A stretch of 64,000 nt of DNA from positions 813,769-877,768 of the forward strand of contig MU001504.1 in NCBI GenBank assembly GCA_010093485.1. The letters are read 5' to 3'. Source of the DNA: Karstenula rhodostoma CBS 690.94 (taxonomy: Eukaryota; Ascomycota; Dothideomycetes; Pleosporales; Didymosphaeriaceae). Positions 1 through 9,228 of the stretch are shown one piece after another; position 1 is the first letter of the stretch, and each line of letters opens with the position of its first letter. The translations under genes were made by a program, and so were the position numbers. The notes beneath the pieces are model-generated. The model saw only the letters and a list, made by a program, of their open reading frames with translations, did no database searches and was not told the origin of the DNA.

Positions 1-2102
1 AAGATCTCGGTGAAGGCTGGGGTTTTGGACCAGGTGTCGGTGGCGGTGAGTATGTTTTGGGTGTGCGCGGTGAGGAGGGCGGGGTTTGTGTGTGGGGACT
101 TGAGACAGAGTGCCGTGTAGCGGATGAACTCGGGGATGTAGCGCTTGCTGAGGCGCTGGTAGTGGAGGCAGAGAGCCCCTAGGTAGGCGCCTTTCGCGAC
201 GTCTTTGGCGGAGTTGGGCGTCTGAAGGCCGAGGAAGCGGCCCATCAAGGTGATTGCGGGAGTGACAACTTGGTGGAAGTGGTCTGAGGTGGGGTATATT
301 GAGCTGATTGCCGTGAGGACAGTGAGATTACCCTGGGTAGGGTCATTCGACGCGTGCAGCTGTTTGAGGTGTTCTCGGAAGCGGGTAGCAATGGCCACTG
401 GGTATGAACGGGACAATGAGTGGATGTGTCGGATCACGGCTTCGACGACCTGCAGAGGAGCTGGCGGGGTCTGGTTAGAGAGATACGAAATGTGGTCAAC
501 CAGAGCGCAGCCAAAATCAGCGAGCTTGTCCTTGTTGTCGGCGTGGAGCCCAGCATGGTATAGTGCTCGGATTCGCTGGACAACCGTTGGCGTGTCATCA
601 ACACTGACGTTCTTGAAGACGTCAAGGAGCTCTTCGTGCGATCGGGGACACGCGTAGGTGTAGGCCAACTTGGACGTTGACTCTGGGGCAAGCGAGAGAA
701 CACCGTTCTTTGCCTTGGTGGGCTGCGTCTTCTCGGGCAGGACACTCTTGAGGAAGTCATCGTCCTCGTCTGCAGCCATGGTATCATCCGCGCGGAATTC
801 GCCATCTGAATCTTCGTCCTCCGAGATGTCGGCTTCTGAATCACTAGCAATGAGGTCGTCTTCGAGCAAGAAGTCGTCCTCATCATCCACACCCTCAGGA
901 CGACTCTTTTGTGGTAGTGGCGCCCCCAAGCCGAATTCTGCCGCATCATCGTTGACACTTTCAGAATCTTCGTCCATGTCTTCATCCCCTTTGTCATCAT
1001 CCTGCGACTCCTCGTCATCGCTGGTAGGCTCGCCTCGCATCCTCCGCATGCGCTTGTTCTCGAGCGCGTTCAGCTTCTCGGCTTCTTCTTTCGCCTTCTC
1101 TTCTTCGGTCTTGGTACGCTCGGTAGGCTTCGAACGCTGGTCATACATCATTTTCCGCACTCTCGCATCGTATTCCTTATCCGCTTGATCGCGATCCATT
1201 CCAGCAAGAAGAGCAGCGCGATCAGGGTTGATGCCGAAATCTGGCTTAACGTCATTTTTGGGTGGCTCCTTCACAGGCGGCTTCCCACTCATATGTCCTC
1301 TGAGAGCGGCGAGCACGTCGTTCAAGTCCTTGTCCAGCTCTTCCCGAAGCTCATCATCGTCTTCCTTCAGCTGTTGCCGTTCGTACTTATACTGCTTCGA
1401 CTTTGCAATGACTTCCTTCATCACCTCCGCTTTGGTCTTCTTCCTCTCTGGCTGATCTTCAGCTCCCTCGTCTTCCTCCTCCTCTTCGCCATCAGAGTCT
1501 CTCCGCCTCTTCCTCTTCAAGAAGCCATCCTCGTCACCATCGCTTGAGCCGCCGCTCACACTCGCAGCATCGTAGTCTTCCTTCCCAAGGTCGGCCTCGT
1601 CAAATCGCAACGACTTGCCGGCGTGGGTGAGCTCCACATCATCGCCGTCGTCTTCCAAGTCAAAGGCGTTCCCACTTCTCGTCCTCTGTTGCTCCCTCTC
1701 GAATCTCGCCATCATCTTGTCTTCCAGGCTCATGGTAAGATCGTCCTCGCCAATTCTGCGATCCATGATGCCGCCCATCTTGTTCCTCTTACTCATCTCC
1801 GGCAGCAGAGTTTTCCTGCGTGTCTCTTCGCCCTGGCTTTTCGTAACACCCGGCCGGCCCAGGATCTTGGTCTTCGCATCTTGTGGGTTATTCGAGACAT
1901 ATTCGTGCTTCTTCGGGCGTGACAGGTGCTTGACATCGAAGGGATTGAAAGACTCTCGGAGGGCTGCGAGTGCGGCGGCTTTTTTGGCTGCTTGGTCGGC
2001 GTTCTTGGGCTGCGACTTTTTCTGCTTTTTGGACTTTTGCGGTCCGGTAAGACCTTGTTCGCGGAGTGAGGCTTTCAGCCGCTTGAGCTGGGAGGGCGGC
2101 AT
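1..2102 (-). CDS. NOP14: Nucleolar protein NOP14, partial (3' end outside window)
   Basis: NOP14 is a component of the SSU processome, needed in the nucleolus for 18S rRNA maturation and 40S assembly. The reading frame runs open from an ATG at 2100-2102 to the window edge without an intron, giving about 700 codons; the family is usually 850-950 residues, so the C-terminal quarter is missing. Seen in the translation: a lysine-rich N-terminus (MPPSQLKRLKASLREQG), the family segment around NPFDVKHLSRPKKHEY, then MSKRNKMGGIMDRRIGE and MSLEDKMMARFERE, followed by two long acidic stretches (about residues 205-225 and 395-440), typical of nucleolar proteins. It is divergent from the small membrane protein gene that starts at 2346, with about 243 bp between start codons. 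Family assignment is by recognised sequence segments; high confidence. Confidence 0.93.
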   Translation of the reverse strand, partial: MPPSQLKRLKASLREQGLTGPQKSKKQKKSQPKNADQAAKKAAALAALRESFNPFDVKHLSRPKKHEYVSNNPQDAKTKILGRPGVTKSQGEETRRKTLLPEMSKRNKMGGIMDRRIGEDDLTMSLEDKMMARFEREQQRTRSGNAFDLEDDGDDVELTHAGKSLRFDEADLGKEDYDAASVSGGSSDGDEDGFLKRKRRRDSDGEEEEEDEGAEDQPERKKTKAEVMKEVIAKSKQYKYERQQLKEDDDELREELDKDLNDVLAALRGHMSGKPPVKEPPKNDVKPDFGINPDRAALLAGMDRDQADKEYDARVRKMMYDQRSKPTERTKTEEEKAKEEAEKLNALENKRMRRMRGEPTSDDEESQDDDKGDEDMDEDSESVNDDAAEFGLGAPLPQKSRPEGVDDEDDFLLEDDLIASDSEADISEDEDSDGEFRADDTMAADEDDDFLKSVLPEKTQPTKAKNGVLSLAPESTSKLAYTYACPRSHEELLDVFKNVSVDDTPTVVQRIRALYHAGLHADNKDKLADFGCALVDHISYLSNQTPPAPLQVVEAVIRHIHSLSRSYPVAIATRFREHLKQLHASNDPTQGNLTVLTAISSIYPTSDHFHQVVTPAITLMGRFLGLQTPNSAKDVAKGAYLGALCLHYQRLSKRYIPEFIRYTALCLKSPHTNPALLTAHTQNILTATDTWSKTPAFTEI

Positions 2103-2345
2103 TGCACAAGCGTGTGGCGTCTCGTGACGGCTTCCTTAAGACGAGAAGGCGTCGATAGTTCGTGGATTGTGAACTTTGCGATATGCTCCGCGTAAATTTC
2201 ACGGACGAAATCTTGGCGTGCATACACCGCCTTCCCTTTTTGGCCCTAAGCGGGTCCACCCGTCGCAACGATGAACATCAGCGCGATGCGACGCGCTTGT
2301 GAATAAGTTAACTCATGCATCGCACACGATGAGCGCGTACACAAT

Positions 2346-3087
2346 ATGGTGCATCACATAGAGGATCGCTGGCTCTGGCTGGGGCTAGGTACTTTGCCCC
2401 GCTCCACCGCAGGAACCCGTCTGACCACCACCAGGCATCTTCACCTTCTTCGCAGTCAAAGGCGTAGCCCACGGCCTCCGTCGCATTGTTACCCTGACCG
2501 AAGTTCACAAAGCACCGCCTCCAATCCCTCCGAACCGCACCGAAGATGCCATCAAAGCTGCCTCTCTCGCAACGCTCGCCACGTGCGAGAATGTAGAGAT
2601 ACGCAAGGCAGCCACCAAGATACTGCTCGACCGCTTCATCGCGCATCCCTCTGCATACAAGCACCTAATTCGTGATGCGAACTCGCGAAACGAGGAGCGC
2701 AAATACGCTGCGTATCTAGCGTTCGGTCTGCTTGAGGATTACGGCTATGTGGGGCATCAATATGGAGTGCCGCCACCTGTGCCTGCTACGCCGCAGGCGC
2801 ATCGCTTAGGTTCGAGAAGGGAGTGGTTGAGGGAAGCGCCGTCGAGGGCTGCCCTAAATGGTGGCCTCGAAGAGAGAGATCTTAGGAGACGTAGGAGGGA
2901 GGCCATGGTGATTAATGAGGGCGATCGACCGATTACTCAAGAGGACGTATGGATGAGGGACGGAGAGGGGCGGATGGGTACTGAAGAGCGGGAAAGGCCG
3001 CGGACTGCGTTCGAAGCGTGGCAGCGAGGGGAGAGGTTCCTTCCAGTCACAAGCGAGTACAATTTGCATCCAGCAACACAGCCTTGA
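2346..3087 (+). CDS. Membrane-anchored protein of unknown function, ARM-like region
   Basis: Two exons, 2346-2388 and 2435-3087, separated by a 46-bp intron (GTACTT donor, CTGAC branch, CAG acceptor), encode about 230 residues. I do not recognise a named family. The first exon plus the start of the second create a hydrophobic segment at about residues 8-30 (WLWLGLGIFTFFAVKG), which looks like a signal anchor or single membrane helix. It is followed by a PPIPP stretch, then an alpha-helical region (about residues 47-110; ATCENVEIRKAATKILLDRF, RNEERKYAAYLAFGLLEDYG) that resembles a single armadillo/HEAT-like repeat pair, and a charged Arg-rich tail. The intron is required: without it the frame carries a TGA at 2422. 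Start chosen because this ATG joins exon 2 in phase. Divergent from NOP14. Function unknown. Confidence 0.75.
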
Positions 3088-3431
3088 TACATCGAGGCCC
3101 CTCATTCGTGCTGCCAGCAGTAGAAAACGGTAGAGAGTGTAGTATTGTTGGATACGCTGTGGCACACGGCCATGCTCATCGTGAAGTTTGTGAAGCAAGA
3201 TAGTGAGAATGTAGAATTCGAAAACGTATGATCTTCATGTCATCGCGCTGTGAGTCGTGGCGCTGTGGCTGATCCCCGCATTTCCGATATGACCGCGATA
3301 TGACCTCACCTGGGAGCTTCAGAACAAAAAAACCCATTAAAACCACGTCTCTGCAAAATCACACATCAAAACCCTAGCGAATACATTTGATCCTCTCGAA
3401 TTTACCTCCTACAACCCATACAACGTTCAAA
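3088..3431. other. Intergenic spacer, membrane protein to NAXD
   Basis: About 340 bp between two genes on the plus strand. It would hold the 3' end of the upstream transcript and the promoter and 5' leader of the NAD(P)HX dehydratase gene. I see no further coding potential or repeat. Confidence 0.6.
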
Positions 3432-4504
3432 ATGGCAAGCGCATCCAGAAAAGAGATCTTGGGCAAGGTCTACAAGATGATTCCTCCCATGCTCGAAAGC
3501 TTTCACAAAGGTGATTTTCCCAAATCTCTGTATATGACCGCAATATTAACGACCATTTAGGTCAATTGGGTCGCGTAGCAGTTATTGGCGGCAGCGAAGA
3601 CTACACCGGCGCACCTTACTTCTCTGCGATGGCCTCTGCAAAGCTAGGTTGCGATATGGTAATTCTCCACGCCTCCACAAAGTCAGAACGCACACTCTAA
3701 CTGTGCGCCCAGTCCCACGTAATATGCGAACCCGGAGCCGGCGCTGTCATCAAAACCTACTCCCCCAACCTTATGGTGCACCCCTACATGCGGCAATCCA
3801 AGAACCTCGCATCCTCTGAATCCATCGACACCGTCTCCACCGAAGTCGTCGGCATGCTTTCACGTCTCCACGTCGTCGTCATCGGACCTGGTCTCGGCCG
3901 CGACAAGCTCATGCAGGATACATGCGCGAGGGTCATCCAGGAGGCACGGAAACAGGGGATACCGTTTGTGTTGGATGCGGACGGTCTGTACCTCGCACAG
4001 ACACAGCCAGAGCTAGTGCAGGGCTACACAGAGTGCATACTCACGCCCAATGTTGTGGAGTTCGGCCGATTGGCAAAGGCGAAGGGATTGAAGGTTGACG
4101 AGTTGGATCCGACTGAACAATGCTCGAAATTGGCGAAAGCATTTGGTGGCGTGACGATCATACAGAAGGGTGCGAAGGACTACATCTCGAACGGAACCCA
4201 GACGTTGGTGTCTGAGGGTGAGGGCGGCTTGAAGCGCTCTGGTGGACAGGGTGACACGTTGACGGGCAGCTTGGCGACGCTGTTGGCGTACAGGAAGGCG
4301 TACCTCGACAAGATCTGGGAGCACGATGGTAGTCTTGATGCGGCTGAGACACTCGCATTGGCGGCGTACGGAGGCTCAGCCATCACGAGAGAATGCTCGA
4401 GGTTGGCGTTCGCGGAGAAGGGCAGGAGTTTGCAGGCCGGCGATCTGACAGAGCATGTTCACCAGGCGTTCTTGAACACTGTGGGAGAGAAGGAGAGCAA
4501 GTAG
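3432..4504 (+). CDS. ATP-dependent (S)-NAD(P)H-hydrate dehydratase (NAXD)
   Basis: NAXD repairs hydrated NADH or NADPH (NADHX/NADPHX) back to the active cofactor using ATP, working with the epimerase NAXE. Three exons: 3432-3510, 3561-3658 and 3713-4504, with introns of 50 and 54 bp; product 322 residues, the normal size for fungal members. Recognised segments: [20 protein letters not shown] near the N-terminus, [32 protein letters not shown], and the ribokinase-like [16 protein letters not shown] motif that contributes the catalytic Asp and the phosphate-binding turn. The epimerase partner is not in this window. A short convergent spacer (about 136 bp) separates it from the lactonase-like gene on the minus strand. 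Family assignment is secure; the first exon is short but the phase and sequence fit. Confidence 0.93.
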
Positions 4505-4640
4505 GTGCTCTTGCGTCTTTTCGTTGGGCTGAAGGCCTAATACGTAAAATAGCATGTACACACTAGAACACGACAGCATCACGAAATCCAAATTATGATT
4601 GTAAACCATTGTCTCCATGCATCTTCTGCTCTTTGCGTTC

Positions 4641-5683
4641 TTACTCATACGTCTTCGGTGCAAATTCCAACCCCAGATCCTTAATCGTGTCCCAGCAATG
4701 TCCCAGCACCACCTTCCCCTTCGTCCGTCTCGCCAGCCCCTTGATCATCTGATGACTTCTGCACCAACTCTCATGGTCCCTCGCCAGCCAACCCTGCGGT
4801 ACGTCATCCTGATAATTCTCCTTCACATGATACTGGTCGCTGGTGAATATCCAAGTGCCGCTCTCTTTCAGGTTCACCTGCATGACGGACAATCCTGGCG
4901 TGTGGCCTGGCGAATGGTGTAGATTGATGCCGGGTGCAATTTCGACAAAGGAGCCGTGGAAGGGCACCCAGTTGAGGTCGAAAGTCAGGTAGTGCGGGAG
5001 GTAGACACCCAGATCTGATTTTGTGGCCACGGCGTAGAAGGCGTATTTTAGTTCGAGCTCGTGGGTGTAGCTGGGTATAGCTTAGCATCCGCGCATGTAG
5101 CAATAACCCTTCTTACATAGGGATACCAGTGTTGCGGAAGGGTTCAAGACCGCCTGCATGGTCGAGATGCAGATGCCCGATGATCACAGCTTTGATGTCT
5201 TTGATATCGTGCCCAGTCTTCTTGATTTGCGCGGGGAGGTCCATGGACTTGTCGTGGTCCACGCGGGCGAAGATGTCGTTGATTGGGGACCCTACGACTT
5301 CAGGATAGTTCTACATGCTCAGTACATGTTTCGGAGTAAGGGATGGTGGGCTTTTACATCTCCAGCTCCTGTTTCGTAGAGAATGAGACCGTCGGTCGGG
5401 TGCTCTATGAGGATAGAAAGCATGATAAGCTTCCGGCGCTGGTTCTCTGGGTTCTTGTTTGAGAGGGTGGAAGTGTTGCCCTGACGATTCTCTTAATGAA
5501 GGATGCGTAGTGGGGGGAAGAAAGGATGTACGGCGCGCTTGAACCAGCCTTCATCAGCCTCGAGGTTTCCTACGTGGAGTATCTGGGGGCATCGTCAATT
5601 GATAGCCGACTGGATCTTGGGAGACATGTCGAACCCATAATTTGGTACCCTACTCGTGTAAGCATTTCATCAACTTCGACCAT
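4641..5683 (-). CDS. Metallo-beta-lactamase fold hydrolase, N-acyl homoserine lactonase-like
   Basis: Five exons on the minus strand: 5654-5683, 5532-5582, 5358-5480, 5117-5310 and 4641-5070 (introns 71, 51, 47 and 46 bp), giving about 275 residues, the usual size for the AttM/AiiA-like lactonase group. The zinc-binding HxHxDH motif is present (IIGHLHLDHAGG), followed downstream by SPGHTPG, TSDQYH and VVLGHCWDT, which supply the remaining metal ligands. Substrate in fungi is unknown; it may be a lactone or thioester, and quorum quenching is only a possibility. The first exon is uncertain. The more obvious ATG at 5625-5627 meets an in-frame TGA ten codons later (5595-5597), so I used an upstream ATG with a GTAGGG donor and an acceptor at 5583, which restores the frame. 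The remaining exons are well supported. Confidence 0.85.
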
Positions 5684-6676
5684 GATACACAAAACATACA
5701 GCTGGAGCTTGATTCACTAGATCGATAGAAGCCATGCTATAATATGAATCGCAGAATTCACCAATGTGTCCCACAACATTGTGTCCCACAGCATTGTGTC
5801 GTGGGGCTCAATATTTATGTACTCGGCACGCGAGCATGATGCTATCCGACATACCCCACCTACCAATAGTGGTACGTACCTCAGCTTCATTAGAAGCGGA
5901 GGGTGGGCGTAGCAACATGATCGGATGGCGTGCATTACGCGTTGAGTTGGTCAAGTACAGAGAGGGGTAGCTCGCGGGGCAGAGGAATTGGCGCTTACCC
6001 GCCCGAGCGGTGGGGCCAGTAACTACGGAAAGATCCAACGGCCGTACTGTACACCATCCAAAACATACGAATGGTAGCAATTTTAGGGACCGTCCAGGTC
6101 AGGCTTGGCTGCGGTATCGCTGCAGGGGACCGGACCGGAGCGGGCTTTGTTTGCGGTTAGTGGACTTGTGTATACCGAATGCTTACTGTGTTGGCAAGTG
6201 TATAGCACATTCGAGAGAGTTATACATATGACTGTGATTCCGTCCCATGCTAGGACGTAGCCATGGCGTTAGTAGGGATGTGTTGTACCGGGCATGTGTA
6301 GACACAGCCGGTGCGAAGTCCGACAAACGGTGGAGACCATTGAAAGACCGAAGTGAAGTTACTACTGAGTGGTCTGGTATCTTACACTCAAGCCTTTCGG
6401 TCACAGGAGCCGACACTGCCTTCCGGACCACTCCTTTGATGGGGCAAACTGCGATCACGCAGCACACATTTGACTGGTCTACCTCGTGGATGACTGGAGT
6501 TTGAAAGAAGCACATGTGAGCGAAGAAAGCCATGCCCCCCTTTGTCCCGGAGAGCTGGAGTTGAGGACTTCTAGAGCCGCGCCATGTGTAAAACAAAGGC
6601 ATACCGAATAATAACCACGCGCTTCTCATCGTCGAAATGACACCGAGCTCAGTCCCGCAAAGGTGAAACGATCAAG
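5684..6676. other. Intergenic region with a 15-bp triplicate repeat
   Basis: About 1 kb between two divergently oriented genes. Apart from the short direct repeat at 5762-5806 I see no convincing gene; open frames on both strands here lack recognisable features and acceptable splice structure. It should hold both promoters. Confidence 0.5.
5762..5806. repeat. Three tandem copies of a 15-bp unit
   Basis: Units begin at 5762, 5777 and 5792 with core CATTGTGTCCCACA; the third copy diverges after CATTGTGTC into GTGGGG, which is complementary to the CCCAC of the other units and so could form a hairpin. It lies upstream of the lactonase-like gene. Confidence 0.8.
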
Positions 6677-8194
6677 ATGACTGTTGGACGCGAGATCACA
6701 ACTCCCTCTGGTTCCGGAATGCCTCGCAGACTTGTGAACGAGCATATGACCGACAACCACGTAGCGGAAGACATGCGACCACTCATTATCGACACGGTCA
6801 ACGACAACGATGACACACCAACGTTTACACCACAATCCGGCAGCCCGGCGATGATGGTAACTCCTCCAGGGGTATCCACGTTCACCATGTTTTCTGAACG
6901 CAAACATCAAAGCAGCGAAATCACCATCACACCCGTGGTCCAGAGACCAAGACTGAGACGCCATGCGAACACAGCACCGTCTGGAATAGTGCCAATGTTT
7001 CCGGGTGCTAAACCACAGTTCACGCCGCAGCCTCCAAGACGAGCCATCAGTTCAACCACGGCACACGCCTTCTCGAGGTCCGGCAGCAGGGAGCGACGCA
7101 GACCATCAAAGGCGCTTCCCTTGACGCAAGTGGAGATGTCGAAACTTGGAAGAACAAAAACAAGGTCGCGCATGAGTAGACAAAAAAGTAAAAGAAACTC
7201 GGGAGGCAGGATGGGACCGAAGGCTAAGCCCCTCGTTTGGAGGATGTCGTCGCCACCAAAGGCGTTCGAGCTCCCTCCAGAGATAAAGCCTTCTTTCTCA
7301 GGGAGGGACAGAGTGAAGGTGAAGTTGAAGAGTATGGAGATGATCAAGGTTGGTTTTGTGAACACCGAGCCGAGAGGCCTGCCTTCGGCATCAGCGTCAT
7401 CGATTGTGAATACGCCGAACGTGTTTTACAAGAGGCCAGCGAGCGTGAAGACCGAGACTCCACCGAGTCCCGCGGGCAGCTCTACTCCTCTGGGAAGTGG
7501 TGCACCCCCAAGAGGTTCCTCACCCTTGAAAAATGCGATATCACCAAAGAGAAGTTCGCCGTCGAGCTCACTGAAGAGTGCTGAATGTTCGACCAGTGGG
7601 ACACTTTTTACAAGGGCGAAACATTTCTCGTTGCCGCTGAGTCCAGTTGCGCAGTGTGTTCCATGGAGGAGGTCGATGGTCGTGCAAGGCCCCTGGCGGA
7701 ACAGGACCCCGGTACCAGAAGAAAGTAAACCAGTGTATATCCCAGGACCAATACAACTAGAAGAGAAGATATTTGCAACGCCCCGACGGAACACAGGCGC
7801 AAATGTAGAACACTTGGATGATGGATCTGTTCCGCAAGCCAAGCGGTTCTCCGACCTGGTCGTACTGGATAGCATTACGATGTATTTTGAGGCATTTGGG
7901 GTTGCAACAGAGGCTTCAGACGCGTGCGTGGACAGATATTGGTTGCGCAATACAATAAAGAGTCATGCGGGCCCAGGGACAAGGGCGAAAAGTGCACGAA
8001 AGGGTACGCCTGCTGTGCTTCCGCCACCTATTCCTCCGCCGCGCCCAGGTGGCATAGCAACCACTCTGGAGGGGATATTTCGGTCTCAAAAGGCATTGCG
8101 AGACGACGAATCATCAGCAACGGCTTCTGGAGCAGCGGGCCGTCGCAGACCTCTGTTGCGACAGCTGTTAAAGGCCAGCCGAAAGTCTAATTGA
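6677..8194 (+). CDS. Uncharacterised basic, Ser/Pro-rich protein (505 residues)
   Basis: A single uninterrupted frame of 505 codons from an ATG at 6677. I do not recognise the family. The protein is mostly low-complexity and probably disordered: Thr/Pro/Ser-rich at residues 1-110, a strongly basic Ser/Arg/Lys stretch at about 140-180 (SRMSRQKSKRNSGGRMG), Ser/Pro-rich at 240-300, a proline run near 450 (PPPIPPPRPGG) and a basic tail (RRRPLLRQLLKASRKSN). The only segment that looks folded is about residues 385-435 (RFSDLVVLDSITMYFEAFGV, then CVDRYWLRN). Composition suggests a nuclear or cytoskeletal regulatory protein, but that is inference only. The length of the open frame and ordinary codon use argue that it is real. 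Confidence 0.65.
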   Translation: MTVGREITTPSGSGMPRRLVNEHMTDNHVAEDMRPLIIDTVNDNDDTPTFTPQSGSPAMMVTPPGVSTFTMFSERKHQSSEITITPVVQRPRLRRHANTAPSGIVPMFPGAKPQFTPQPPRRAISSTTAHAFSRSGSRERRRPSKALPLTQVEMSKLGRTKTRSRMSRQKSKRNSGGRMGPKAKPLVWRMSSPPKAFELPPEIKPSFSGRDRVKVKLKSMEMIKVGFVNTEPRGLPSASASSIVNTPNVFYKRPASVKTETPPSPAGSSTPLGSGAPPRGSSPLKNAISPKRSSPSSSLKSAECSTSGTLFTRAKHFSLPLSPVAQCVPWRRSMVVQGPWRNRTPVPEESKPVYIPGPIQLEEKIFATPRRNTGANVEHLDDGSVPQAKRFSDLVVLDSITMYFEAFGVATEASDACVDRYWLRNTIKSHAGPGTRAKSARKGTPAVLPPPIPPPRPGGIATTLEGIFRSQKALRDDESSATASGAAGRRRPLLRQLLKASRKSN

Positions 8195-9228
8195 GATGGT
8201 AAAAGCTGTCATTACCGGGAAGGACCTAGGCGACAAGGTGACAACGGCGACGACGGCGACAACGTCAGCACGTCCGCGCATTGCAAACGGCGGCACCAGC
8301 GGTTTTGAAATAGCTCGAGGCATGGAGTGGATATTTTTGAGAATACGAGAAAGGCCAAATTGCGTGTTGCTTGACGCAGTGACAAGCCTGGCTGTGGGTG
8401 ACGTTCATCGGAAGAGGCCTCGACAGTGTCGAATGGGGGATGCCTGATGGAGAGGTCGGACCAGGGGGTGCCCCTCGTGGGATGACGCGGAATGTTCACT
8501 GACAAGCAGGCTCGCCTTCTCGTGCTGCATTCCGGTGAAGGGCGTTGTTGGCCAGCTGGGCAGCCCAGGGCGTTGCAAGAGCATCGGCCGACGGCATCCA
8601 ACATGTTGCCCTGGTGGGCGCAGCTCTTTGTGTGCCCTGTCGCGGTGAGGTCAACGGCTGGGCGAGACTGGCCGGCTGCGTGTGGAGGATGGGGTTGTGC
8701 AGCCGCCGCGATGCCAGGGGGCTTCTCATAGTGTCGGCGTGCAGGAAACGACGCCCTCCCGGCAGGCAATAGGGGCGATCCCTCCACGCAGCAATTCGGG
8801 GCGACGAATGTGCGTCGGGCTGGCGGACCTGCGTCCAATGGCGCCCCTGTCGCCGTACGAGTGATGGCCGCTGGGTTGCCCTGTTCGGCCTGGTGGTGCT
8901 TGGCCGTGCACTCGTCGATAGACCCGCCTTCCGGGCCCTCGTCAGACGTCCTCTCCGACACGAGCCAGCGCATCCATTGCGGGTCGCTCCTGCCTATCGT
9001 TCTAAAAGCCCCCCGTCTGCCCATCCTCCACATTCCCTCACTCGCCATCGCCTTGCTATTTCGAACCCACCCATTCGCCTCCATCACGTCCATCACGTCC
9101 ATCACCGTTGTCGACGCACATCGCACTCCAAAGACCCCTTTGCACTGACACTTCCGTGTCACTGATCATCGCCAACATCACTTTGCTCCGACGCCTCGCC
9201 TTCTCGACACCAGCCCGTCTCACACACC
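8195..9228. other. Intergenic region / long 5' leader upstream of zinc-finger gene
   Basis: About 1 kb, GC-rich, between two plus-strand genes. A 316-codon open frame exists on the minus strand (8212-9162), but it has biased, feature-free composition and I take it as chance. A 9-bp direct repeat (CCATCACGT) occurs three times at 9081-9107. Confidence 0.5.
9081..9107. repeat. 9-bp repeat CCATCACGT, three copies
   Basis: Three head-to-tail copies, the last slightly altered (CCATCACCG), about 120 bp before the start codon of the zinc-finger gene. Each full copy carries an ACGT core of the kind bound by bZIP proteins; that link is inference. Confidence 0.7.

Noticed and set aside
8212..9162. 316-codon minus-strand frame in the leader of the zinc-finger gene
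   Set aside because: GC-rich DNA gives chance frames; the product shows no folded segment and begins inside the repeat of the other gene's leader.
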